Notes under the pieces: model-generated
What the model was told of the DNA's origin: nothing
Seen by the model: only the letters and a program-made list of their open reading frames with translations
The model's database searches: none
NCBI GenBank assembly: GCA_934675045.1
Contig: CAKUPI010000086.1
Coordinates: forward strand, 1 to 7,518
DNA from: an uncultured Eubacteriales bacterium
GTDB taxonomy: Bacteria > Bacillota > Clostridia > Oscillospirales > Butyricicoccaceae
Direction of reading: 5' to 3'
Length of the DNA: 7,518 nt
Shown here: positions 1 through 5,065 of the stretch, in pieces
How positions within the stretch are numbered: position 1 is the stretch's first letter
How the letters are laid out: every line of letters begins with the position of its first letter
Translations under genes and position numbers: made by a program

Positions 1-521
1 ACTGCGGCATGGGCGAAAAGCTGGACGCCATCGAGCCCTTTTATCCGGACCGCATGGCCTCGCGCATTCTCGGCATGGGCGACGTGATGTCGCTCATCGA
101 AAAGGCGCAGGAGAGCTTTGACGAAAAGAAAGCGCAGGACCTGGAAAAGAAAATGCGGCAGGGCAAGCTGACGCTGACCGATTTTTACGACCAGATGTGC
201 CAGATGAAAAACATGGGCGGCATGAGCGAAATCGCCGCCATGCTCCCCGGCGGGGCAGGCAAGGCGCTGGCGGGCGCGCAGTTTGACGAAAGGCAGATGG
301 CGCGCACCGAGGCCATCATCCTGTCCATGACGCCGCGCGAGCGCGACAACCCCGATATTTTGAACTTCAGCCGCAAAAAGCGGATTGCCGCAGGCTGCGG
401 GCTGAAAATCGAAGACGTCAACCGGCTGGTCAAGCAGTTTGACGCCGCGCAGAAAATGATGAAGCAGCTTTCGGGCGGCGGGAAGAAAATGCGCCGCAGC
501 GGCTTCAAGTTCCCCTTTTAG
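1..521 (+). CDS. ffh: Signal recognition particle protein Ffh, C-terminal part (5' end outside window)
   Basis: Ffh is the GTPase of the cytoplasmic signal recognition particle. It binds 4.5S/6S SRP RNA and nascent signal peptides and delivers ribosomes to FtsY at the membrane. Only the end of the NG domain linker and the methionine-rich M domain are present. The reading frame is open from the window edge, so the first ATG at position 9 is internal. Visible family blocks are the linker 'DRMASRILGMGD', a Met-rich signal-peptide groove and finger loop (QMCQMKNMGGM), and the RNA-binding helix-turn-helix region with 'SRKKRIAAGCG' and 'VNRLVKQFD'. The protein ends in a basic Gly/Lys/Arg tail finishing KFPF, as is usual. 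In the family RNA-binding motif the last residues are commonly KGSG; here they read AGCG, a mild variation. It lies 46 bases upstream of rpsP in the same direction, the usual Bacillota arrangement. The GTPase motifs cannot be checked. Confidence 0.97.
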   Translation, partial: CGMGEKLDAIEPFYPDRMASRILGMGDVMSLIEKAQESFDEKKAQDLEKKMRQGKLTLTDFYDQMCQMKNMGGMSEIAAMLPGGAGKALAGAQFDERQMARTEAIILSMTPRERDNPDILNFSRKKRIAAGCGLKIEDVNRLVKQFDAAQKMMKQLSGGGKKMRRSGFKFPF

Positions 522-552
522 GCAATAAAGCATTGCATATAGAGAAAAATAC

Positions 553-560
553 GGAGGTGA
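553..560 (+). promoter_or_regulatory. Ribosome binding site of rpsP
   Basis: GGAGGTGA is close to perfectly complementary to the 16S rRNA 3' end and sits 7 bases before the ATG at 568. This strong site fits a highly expressed ribosomal protein gene and fixes its start. Confidence 0.85.
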
Positions 561-567
561 AAAAAGC

Positions 568-807
568 ATGGTAAAGATCAGACTGAAGAGAATGGGCGCC
601 AAGAAGGCTCCTTTTTATCGCATTATTGTTGCCGACTCCCGTTCTCCGCGTGACGGACGCTTTATCGAGGAGCTGGGTGTTTACAACCCCCTGACCAATC
701 CTGCCGAAATCAAGGTGGACGCCGAGCGCGTGCAGCAGTGGGTGAAAAACGGCGCGCAGCCGACCGACACCGTTCGCGGACTGCTCAAAAAGGCCGGTGT
801 TTTCTAA
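568..807 (+). CDS. rpsP: Small ribosomal subunit protein bS16
   Basis: This is bS16, a bacterial 30S protein that binds 16S rRNA early in assembly of the body of the small subunit. The 79-residue product has the expected length and the hallmark N-terminus '[18 protein letters not shown]', followed by [17 protein letters not shown] (residues 21-37) and 'YNPL'. The C-terminus is the usual '[14 protein letters not shown]'. The ATG is fixed by a strong GGAGGTGA site 7 bases upstream. Its codons include more A/T-ending choices at the 5' end than the flanking genes, as expected for a highly expressed gene. It is cotranscribed with khpA, whose ATG starts 3 bases after the TAA stop, and probably with ffh. 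Confidence 0.98.
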   Translation: MVKIRLKRMGAKKAPFYRIIVADSRSPRDGRFIEELGVYNPLTNPAEIKVDAERVQQWVKNGAQPTDTVRGLLKKAGVF

Positions 808-810
808 TCT

Positions 811-1056
811 ATGGAAAACCAGAGTGTCAGAGAGCTGCTTGCCTATATCGTGCGCAGTCTTGTGCAGGACCCAGACGCCATCGCCATTGAAGCGGTAGAG
901 GCCGGTGACACCGTCACTCTTCAGCTCCGCGTGGCGCCCGAGGACATGGGCAAGGTCATTGGCCGTCAGGGCAGAATCGCCAAGGAGATTCGCGCCCTTG
1001 TCAAGGCCTACGGCCTGCGCGACGGGCAAAAGGTCATGGTCGATATTCTCGACTGA
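811..1056 (+). CDS. khpA: KH-domain RNA-binding protein KhpA (YlqC family)
   Basis: KhpA is a small single-KH-domain RNA-binding protein. In other Bacillota it partners with KhpB/Jag and influences cell elongation and RNA metabolism; that role is family knowledge, not visible here. The product is 81 residues, the typical family length. The KH signature is clear at residues 47-57 (GKVIGRQGRIA), with GRQG as the GxxG loop that contacts RNA, followed by the helix 'KEIRALVKAYGL'. The N-terminal 'VRELLAYIVRSLVQDPDAI' also fits the family. There is no good separate ribosome-binding site. The ATG lies 3 bases after the rpsP stop, so translational coupling is likely. In the canonical cluster rimM would follow, but here transcription ends at a strong hairpin instead. 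Confidence 0.95.
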   Translation: MENQSVRELLAYIVRSLVQDPDAIAIEAVEAGDTVTLQLRVAPEDMGKVIGRQGRIAKEIRALVKAYGLRDGQKVMVDILD

Positions 1057-1103
1057 AACAGCCGTTTTCCGGGCCGGTGCCCGCAAAATTTTTTGGCGGT
1101 GAT

Positions 1104-1144
1104 ACGGTGCAGCCCCTTATCGGGGCTGTGCCGTTTTCTCTTTT
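1104..1144 (+). terminator. Rho-independent terminator of the ffh-rpsP-khpA operon
   Basis: A 13-base-pair stem is formed by 1104-1116 (ACGGTGCAGCCCC) and 1122-1134, with two G-U pairs and a five-base TTATC loop. The T-rich tract TTTTCTCTTTT follows immediately. It lies 48 bases after the khpA stop and is oriented to end plus-strand transcription. Confidence 0.9.
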
Positions 1145-1264
1145 CGGGCGGAACGGGCCGCCCGCTTCCGAGCCGTCGGCAGGGCCTGCCTTGCGGCGGC
1201 GCCGTTTCTTCTTTTCGGGCAGGGCATACCGGCCGGCCCGCGCCGCTGCCGAAAAGAGCATGGC

Positions 1265-1297
1265 AAAAAAACGCCCGCTCCCGGGAAGGGGCGGGCG
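1265..1297 (-). terminator. Rho-independent terminator of the rimM-trmD-GNAT operon
   Basis: On the minus strand a GC-rich hairpin has a perfect core pairing CGCCCGC (1272-1278) with GCGGGCG (1291-1297), and the inner C and G runs may extend it. It is followed directly by seven T (A-run at 1265-1271 on the plus strand). It lies about 65 bases downstream of the GNAT stop and faces the converging khpA operon. Confidence 0.85.
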
Positions 1298-1311
1298 GCG
1301 CAGACGGAAAG

Positions 1312-1341
1312 GGACGTTCCCCACGGGGGAGCGTCCTTTTT
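1312..1341 (+). terminator. Second terminator-like hairpin in the convergent gap
   Basis: GGACGTTCCCC (1312-1322) pairs with 1326-1336 as an 11-bp stem with one G-T pair and a three-base loop. Five T follow on the plus strand, so it would act as a backup plus-strand terminator. On the minus strand it is the first hairpin after the GNAT stop but is followed only by CTTTCC, so it may add weakly to termination there. Confidence 0.65.
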
Positions 1342-1362
1342 GCTGCCGGGGAAGCGGGGCGC

Positions 1363-1911
1363 TCAGCGGTCCGACTTGAGCCGGGCGTAGCGGTGGCAGT
1401 CCTGAAAGCCCTCGGAGCAGTAGTAAAGCTGGCGCGACATGCCCTCGTACTGCATGCCGCAGCGGCGCATGACGGCGCCCGGGGCGGGGTTGAACTCGGA
1501 GTGCACGCCCTCGATGCGGTTAAGGCCGACGGTGTGAAAGCCGAAATCCAAAACGGCGGCCAGCGCCTCGCTCATGTAGCCGCGCCCCCAGCACTCGCGC
1601 AGCAGGCAAAAGCCGACCTCGCCGCTGCGGTCGTGCGCGTTGAGGGTGAAAAGCCCGATGGAGCCGACGGCGCGCGACGTCTCTTTTTCGGTGATGGCCC
1701 ACTGGTAAAAGGCGGGATCGCGGTAGCTTTCGCACCACTGCCGCAGCACGGCGCGCGCGTCCTCGACGCTTGTGTGCGCGGCAAAGCGCAAAAAGCGGGT
1801 GACCTGACCGTCGCCGGTCCAGGCAAACATGGCCGCGGCGTCTTTGGCCTCGAACTGCCGAAGAACAAGGTGGGGGGTCTCCAGAATGCGGGTTCCGACG
1901 TGGTTTAACAT
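1363..1911 (-). CDS. GNAT family N-acetyltransferase, RimJ/RimL type
   Basis: This is a predicted acetyl-CoA-dependent N-acetyltransferase of the RimJ/RimL-like subgroup (Acetyltransf_3 type). Family members acetylate N-termini of ribosomal proteins, antibiotics or small molecules; the substrate cannot be told here. The 182-residue product opens with 'RILETPHLVLRQF', typical of this subgroup. It then has the strand 'AVGSIGLF' and the acetyl-CoA pyrophosphate-binding motif A at residues 105-113 (R-x-x-W-G-R-G-Y-M). A helix follows, then 'LNRIEGVHSEFNPAPGAVMRRCGM', which corresponds to motif B and its Asn. I chose the ATG at 1911 over the in-frame TTG at 1917. AAGGAGG at 1925-1919 leaves 7 bases to the ATG but only 1 base to the TTG. 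The ATG comes 2 bases after the trmD stop, so it is the third gene of the rimM-trmD transcript and ends before a minus-strand terminator. Confidence 0.92.
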   Translation of the reverse strand: MLNHVGTRILETPHLVLRQFEAKDAAAMFAWTGDGQVTRFLRFAAHTSVEDARAVLRQWCESYRDPAFYQWAITEKETSRAVGSIGLFTLNAHDRSGEVGFCLLRECWGRGYMSEALAAVLDFGFHTVGLNRIEGVHSEFNPAPGAVMRRCGMQYEGMSRQLYYCSEGFQDCHRYARLKSDR

Positions 1912-1913
1912 GG

Positions 1914-2630
1914 TCAATCCTCCTTGAGGAGCTTCTCATCCTCGCGGGTGAGGCTTAGTTTTTCAAACATGTCGGGACGGCGATCGCGCGTCAGCAGCAG
2001 CGACTGCCGCCGGCGCCATTTTTCGATGTTCAGGTGGTGGCCGGAAAGCAGGACGTCGGGCACGCGCGCGCCGCGCCATTCCTCCGGCCGGGTGTACTGC
2101 GGGTATTCCAGCAGCCCGGCATAGTGGCTTTCCTCGGTAAAGCAGACGTCCTCGGCCAAAACGCCGGGCACCATCCGGCATACGGCGTCGGCCACGGCCA
2201 TGGCGGCGATTTCGCCGCCCGTCAGCACAAAGTCGCCCAGGGAGATCTCCTCGTCGACGCAGCGATCGATAAAGCGGCGGTCGATGCCCTCGTAATGCCC
2301 GCAGATGATGACAAACCGGCCGCGCGCCAGCAGCTCGCGCGCCTTCTGCTGATCAAAGGGGGCGCCCTGCGCGCTCATCATGACGGTGTGCACCGGCTCG
2401 CCGCCGGTGACGGCCTCCAGACAGCGGTAAAGCGGCTCGCACTGCATGACCATGCCGCGCCCGCCGCCGTACGGGTAGTCGTCGGTGCGGCCGTGCCTGT
2501 CGGTTGTGTAGTCGCGGATGTTGTGCGCGCCGATGGTCAAAAGGCCCTTTTCGCGCCCGCGTCCGATGATGCTGCTGCCCAAAACGGCCTCGACGACCTC
2601 GGGAAAGAGGGTGAGAATGTCAATTTTCAT
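1914..2630 (-). CDS. trmD: tRNA (guanine-N1)-methyltransferase TrmD
   Basis: TrmD transfers methyl from S-adenosylmethionine to N1 of G37 in tRNAs with G36, preventing +1 frameshifting; it is normally essential. The 238-residue product begins 'MKIDILTLFPEVV', the classic N-terminus. It carries the SPOUT trefoil-knot elements 'PYGGGRGM' (54-60), GHYEGID (111-117) and 'ISLGDFVLTGGE' (129-140), then Arg152 (equivalent to E. coli Arg154), 'GLLEYPQYTRP' and 'LLSGHHLNIEKWRR'. The residue aligned with the catalytic Asp169 of E. coli is Glu167 in 'TEESHYAGLL'. The ATG at 2630 is inside the end of rimM and overlaps it by 11 bases. A GAGGGG at 2646-2641 may be its ribosome-binding site. The frame continues open upstream, but that extension is only a shadow of rimM. 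The gene is on the opposite strand from ffh-rpsP-khpA, unlike the usual cluster. Confidence 0.97.
   Translation of the reverse strand: MKIDILTLFPEVVEAVLGSSIIGRGREKGLLTIGAHNIRDYTTDRHGRTDDYPYGGGRGMVMQCEPLYRCLEAVTGGEPVHTVMMSAQGAPFDQQKARELLARGRFVIICGHYEGIDRRFIDRCVDEEISLGDFVLTGGEIAAMAVADAVCRMVPGVLAEDVCFTEESHYAGLLEYPQYTRPEEWRGARVPDVLLSGHHLNIEKWRRRQSLLLTRDRRPDMFEKLSLTREDEKLLKED
1919..1925 (-). promoter_or_regulatory. Ribosome binding site that decides the GNAT start
   Basis: Read on the minus strand this is AAGGAGG, lying inside the last codons of trmD. Seven bases separate it from the ATG at 1911 and one base from the alternative TTG at 1917, so the ATG is the better start. Confidence 0.85.
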
Positions 2631-3123
2631 CGGGCAGCATCCCCTCGATGGTGCGCAGCACCAGACGGCGCGACTCAAAGTCGATTTCCTCTTCAAACTC
2701 GTCGACGGCGGGAATGAGCACCTCGCCCCCCGGCCCGCGCACGACGTACAGGTCGCCGCCCGGCATTTCGCGCACGTCCTCCAGCCGGCCGATGACCCGG
2801 CCGACCCGGTTGTCGTGCACCTCGAAGCCGAACAGGTCGCTGTAAAAGAAGCGGCCGTCGGGCAGCCTGATGGCGTCGCGCCGCGCGCTGACCACCTGAT
2901 TTTTGAGCGCGGCGGCGGCGTCCATGCCGGAAACGCCTTCAAGGGTCAGCAGCACAAAGCGCTGGTGGTGGCGCCAGCCCTTGACGCGCATCGGCCGGCC
3001 GCCGACGAGCACCTCCGCAAGCGAGGGGAAAACCTCGTCCGGCTCACACCACGGCTCCAGCTTGAGCTCGCCGCGCACGCCGTGCGTATTGATAATTTTT
3101 CCGATTTCGAGATATTCTTCCAT
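2620..3123 (-). CDS. rimM: Ribosome maturation factor RimM
   Basis: RimM binds ribosomal protein uS19 and helps the 30S head (16S rRNA 3' domain) mature. The 167-residue product has normal length and the two expected domains. The N-terminal RimM barrel has 'EIGKIINTHGVRGELKLEP' (about residues 6-24) and 'FVLLTLEGV'. A C-terminal PRC-barrel begins near 'FFYSDLFGFEV' (92-102), followed by 'GRVIGRLEDV' and 'EVLIPAVDEF'. The ATG at 3123 is preceded by AGGA (3134-3131) at 7-base spacing and by a well-formed sigma-A promoter. It is the first gene of a three-gene minus-strand operon and overlaps trmD by 11 bases, suggesting coupled translation. In most Bacillota this gene sits directly downstream of khpA in the same direction; here it is inverted. 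Confidence 0.96.
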   Translation of the reverse strand: MEEYLEIGKIINTHGVRGELKLEPWCEPDEVFPSLAEVLVGGRPMRVKGWRHHQRFVLLTLEGVSGMDAAAALKNQVVSARRDAIRLPDGRFFYSDLFGFEVHDNRVGRVIGRLEDVREMPGGDLYVVRGPGGEVLIPAVDEFEEEIDFESRRLVLRTIEGMLPDEN

Positions 3124-3153
3124 CTTACCATCCTAAAAGTCTTTCTTCCCTTC

Positions 3154-3182
3154 AGTATACCATCGCCGGGCCGCGCTTTCAA
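3154..3182 (-). promoter_or_regulatory. Sigma-A-type promoter of rimM-trmD-GNAT
   Basis: On the minus strand TTGAAA (3182-3177) and TATACT (3159-3154) are separated by exactly 17 bases. Each box differs from consensus at one position. Transcription would start near 3147, giving a leader of about 25 bases before the rimM ATG. Confidence 0.85.
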
Positions 3183-3240
3183 TGCAAAATTGCGCAAAAT
3201 CCGGCCTCGGGGCGCAGGGCGGGGGGCTGTTATCACATTT

Positions 3241-3297
3241 ATTTATAGCGTTAACGAAAACTTATATTATCGCGGCAGAGTGCAAATGCGCTATAAT
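3241..3297 (+). promoter_or_regulatory. Probable promoter region of the peptide transporter operon
   Basis: A markedly AT-rich patch in otherwise GC-rich DNA carries a perfect TATAAT at 3292-3297. No convincing -35 box lies at 16-18 bases, so an activator or a non-standard arrangement is possible. A second near-consensus CATAAT lies at 3303-3308. The -10 box overlaps the right arm of an 8-base inverted repeat (TTATAGCG at 3243-3250, CGCTATAA at 3289-3296). Start of transcription near 3304 would leave a leader of about 90 bases. Confidence 0.6.
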
Positions 3298-3327
3298 AAT
3301 ACCATAATATGTTGGGGATGTACAGCT

Positions 3328-3346
3328 TTCACAGTCATTCACAGTC
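3328..3346 (+). repeat. Tandem 10-base direct repeat in the transporter leader
   Basis: TTCACAGTC occurs at 3328-3336 and again at 3338-3346, a period of 10 bases or about one helical turn. It lies between the -10 box and the binding-protein gene. It could be a protein-binding site or chance; nothing in the sequence decides. Confidence 0.6.
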
Positions 3347-3352
3347 GGACAA

Positions 3353-3366
3353 AGGCAGGACTGCCT
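3353..3366 (+). repeat. Short inverted repeat before the binding-protein gene
   Basis: AGGCAG and CTGCCT flank two bases (GA), forming a 14-base near-palindrome 26 bases before the ATG at 3393. As DNA it could be an operator half-site pair. As RNA only a small hairpin would form. It also covers the AGGA that would serve the upstream ATG at 3367. Confidence 0.55.
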
Positions 3367-3396
3367 ATGCATGAAAAGAAAGAAGGGAAAAAATGA
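3367..3396 (+). CDS. Possible nine-codon upstream reading frame (MHEKKEGKK)
   Basis: ATG at 3367 opens nine codons ending in a TGA that overlaps the ATG of the binding-protein gene (ATGA at 3393-3396). That is the geometry of termination-reinitiation coupling. An AGGA at 3357-3360 is 6 bases upstream but lies inside a small inverted repeat. The Lys/Glu-rich peptide is unlike known attenuation leaders (no run of one regulatory amino acid apart from Lys). Its purine-rich content may simply be the ribosome-binding region of the next gene. Speculative. Confidence 0.25.
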   Translation: MHEKKEGKK

Positions 3397-4913
3397 AAAG
3401 GAAATTGACCTTGCTGTTGGCGATGCTTTTAATCGCTTCGGTATTTGCCGCGGGCTGCAACAATGACAGCGACGGCAACGGCGGCGGCTCTTCCGGGGCA
3501 AAGCGCGACGACGTCGTCATTTACTGCGAAAGCCCGTGGGCCTCGCTGGACCCGCACGGAACCGGGTCGACGGCCTACGTCAACATGTATTTGACCAACC
3601 AGATGTACGAGGCGCTGACCTATGTCAACGACTCGGGCGAGGTTACCCCGTCGCTGGCCAGGGAGTGGTCGGTCAGCGGCGACGGCCTTGTCTACACCTT
3701 TACGCTGAACGAGGGCGTCAAGTTCCACAGCGGCGAGGAGCTGAAGGCGTCGGACGTCGCCTATTCCTACAATCGCGCCATGGGTTTCCCCGAGCTTGAG
3801 ACCTATTACGCGCCCATTGCAAAGGTGGAGGCGACCGGCGATTACACGGTCGACGTGACGCTGAAAAACGCCTTTGCCCCCTTCCTTTCCTACACGGAGA
3901 ACATTCCGATCGTCAGTGAGAAGTTCACCGAGGAAAAGGGATCGCTGCTGGAGCAGGCCTGCGGCACCGGCCCGTATCAGCTGGTGAGCTTCGACATGAA
4001 CACCGAGTGCAAAATGACCCGCTTTGACGATTACTGGAAGGGCGCCGCCAGCATCAAGGACGCAAAGTTCAAGGTCATCACCGAGGGCACCACCGCCGTT
4101 GTCGCCTTTGAGTCGGGCGAGCTGGATTACATGTTCTGCTACAACGTCTCGGCCTTTGCGCCGCTCGAAGCGTCGGGCAAATACAACACCAAGCTGGCCG
4201 CGACCTACCACACCGCCAACATCCTGATGAACAACAAGTCGGCGCCGCTGGACAACGTGCACCTCCGTCGGGCGCTGGCGCACGCCACCGACCGCGAAAC
4301 CATGATCGAAATCGCCTATGAGGGGCTGGCCTCGCCCACCTATCTGATGGCCAACACCTCGACCTTCGGCGTCACCAAGGAAAACTTTGTCGACGCCTAC
4401 CCGTACGACATGGACAAGGCCAAAGAGGAGCTGGCCGCGGCGGGGTACCCCGACGGGCTGGATTTGGGAATCATGACCATCATGGGCGGCACCTATCACG
4501 AAAAATACGCGCAGGTGTTCCAGCAGAGCCTGTCGCAGCTGGGCGTCAAGATCGAACTTCAGGCATCGGAAACGGCCGTGGCGGACGCCACCGCGCACGA
4601 CTACATCCTGTGCACCATGGGCAACGGCTTTACCTCGGACTTTGCCTACAATTCCGCGCACTACACCGGCAACAACATGGCAAACTACGAAAACCCCAAG
4701 GTCACCGCCCTGTTTGAAGAGGCGGCCGCCGAGCAGAGCAGCGACAGGCGCCTCGAGTTGTACGACCAGGCCATCAAGCTCATTCAGGAAGACTGCCCCA
4801 ACATCCCCATTTTCAACAAGCAGATTCCGTGGGTCTGGGCCAAAGATCTCAACGCTACCCCGCACTTTAACTCCGGACACCCTTACTATATCTACGAGAT
4901 GAGCTGGAAATAA
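3393..4913 (+). CDS. Lipoprotein substrate-binding protein of a peptide/nickel-type ABC importer (SBP_bac_5)
   Basis: This is the extracellular binding protein that captures substrate and presents it to the two permeases encoded next. The 506-residue product has a lipoprotein signal peptide: basic KRK, hydrophobic residues 5-20 and lipobox 'FAAGC' with lipidated Cys22. A flexible Gly/Ser/Asn linker runs to about residue 38. The mature part is family 5 (DppA/OppA/NikA class): 'SLDPHGTGST', 'QMYEALTY', 'PSLAREWSVSGDGLVYTF', 'LNEGVKFHSGEELKASDV', 'GTGPYQLVSF', 'VHLRRALAHATDRETMI' and 'DMDKAKEELAAAGYPDGLD' follow in family order. Substrate is probably a short peptide, but nickel, opines or sugars are used by relatives. 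The ATG at 3393 follows AGAAGGG at 5-base spacing. A hairpin after the stop codon separates it from the permease genes. Confidence 0.96.
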   Translation: MKRKLTLLLAMLLIASVFAAGCNNDSDGNGGGSSGAKRDDVVIYCESPWASLDPHGTGSTAYVNMYLTNQMYEALTYVNDSGEVTPSLAREWSVSGDGLVYTFTLNEGVKFHSGEELKASDVAYSYNRAMGFPELETYYAPIAKVEATGDYTVDVTLKNAFAPFLSYTENIPIVSEKFTEEKGSLLEQACGTGPYQLVSFDMNTECKMTRFDDYWKGAASIKDAKFKVITEGTTAVVAFESGELDYMFCYNVSAFAPLEASGKYNTKLAATYHTANILMNNKSAPLDNVHLRRALAHATDRETMIEIAYEGLASPTYLMANTSTFGVTKENFVDAYPYDMDKAKEELAAAGYPDGLDLGIMTIMGGTYHEKYAQVFQQSLSQLGVKIELQASETAVADATAHDYILCTMGNGFTSDFAYNSAHYTGNNMANYENPKVTALFEEAAAEQSSDRRLELYDQAIKLIQEDCPNIPIFNKQIPWVWAKDLNATPHFNSGHPYYIYEMSWK

Positions 4914-4985
4914 GCCAGCGGCATTTCGCAACAGCCTGCAATGCATTTGACAGGGCACGGTGAGTAATATGTCCGCCGTTATTCT

Positions 4986-5021
4986 CCGGGGCCGACCTTG
5001 CGGGTCGGCCCCGGCGCTTTT
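4986..5021 (+). terminator. Strong hairpin between binding-protein and permease genes (partial terminator or mRNA stabiliser)
   Basis: A perfect 12-bp GC-rich stem pairs 4986-4997 (CCGGGGCCGACC) with 5003-5014 around the loop TTGCG. Only CGC then TTTT follow, so termination is likely incomplete. Such hairpins within ABC importer operons commonly raise binding-protein output relative to the membrane subunits; that role is inferred here. It lies 72 bases after the binding-protein stop and 51 before the permease ATG. Confidence 0.75.
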
Positions 5022-5065
5022 AGGGATATTCGGCGCAGGATATTTGGCAAAGGAGAAGAAACCGA

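Larger units (their letters stand above)
1057..1362. other. Convergent intergenic region between khpA and the GNAT gene
   Basis: This 306-base stretch separates two convergent operons. It holds three hairpins that look like terminators (entered separately) and one more inverted repeat: 1211-1222 (CTTTTCGGGCAG) against 1246-1256 (CTGCCGAAAAG). That repeat has one bulged base and a 23-base loop containing CCGGCCGGCC, and no T-tract on either side. Open frames crossing the area have no family motif or ribosome-binding site and look like chance products of high GC. I see no gene here. Confidence 0.7.

Noticed and set aside
522..536. Small inverted repeat GCAAT/ATTGC between ffh and rpsP
   Set aside because: Only five base pairs with no T-tract; too weak for a terminator, and the genes are expected to be cotranscribed.
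1093..1908. Plus-strand frame of 271 codons through the convergent gap and GNAT gene
   Set aside because: It would cross three terminator hairpins and lie antisense to the GNAT gene; its composition is that of a GC-rich shadow.
3249..3262. Catabolite-response (cre)-like sequence CGTTAACGAAAACT in the transporter promoter
   Set aside because: The core CG and several positions fit, but both outer positions (first T and last A) are wrong, so it is below what I would call a CcpA site. A genome-wide cre matrix scan would settle it.
3298..3392. Riboswitch or T-box in the transporter leader
   Set aside because: The leader is short and lacks a T-box-type conserved element, a recognisable aptamer core or a terminator before the gene.
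2034..3396. Plus-strand frames of 227 and 292 codons across trmD and rimM
   Set aside because: They run antisense to two confidently identified genes and show no protein family features. The second is of interest only because its tail includes the nine-codon frame at 3367.
3429..4958. Antisense open frame of 509 codons covering the whole binding-protein gene
   Set aside because: It mirrors a GC-rich gene whose codon pattern removes stops on the opposite strand. Its translation is low-complexity (Val/Gly/Arg/His rich) with no family motif, while the sense frame has a full set of motifs.
4947..4973. Perfect TTGACA (4947-4952) after the binding-protein gene, a possible internal promoter
   Set aside because: The only -10-like sequences are at unsuitable distances (TAATAT after 12 bases, TATGTC after 15), and the strong hairpin at 4986 would lie just downstream of any start.
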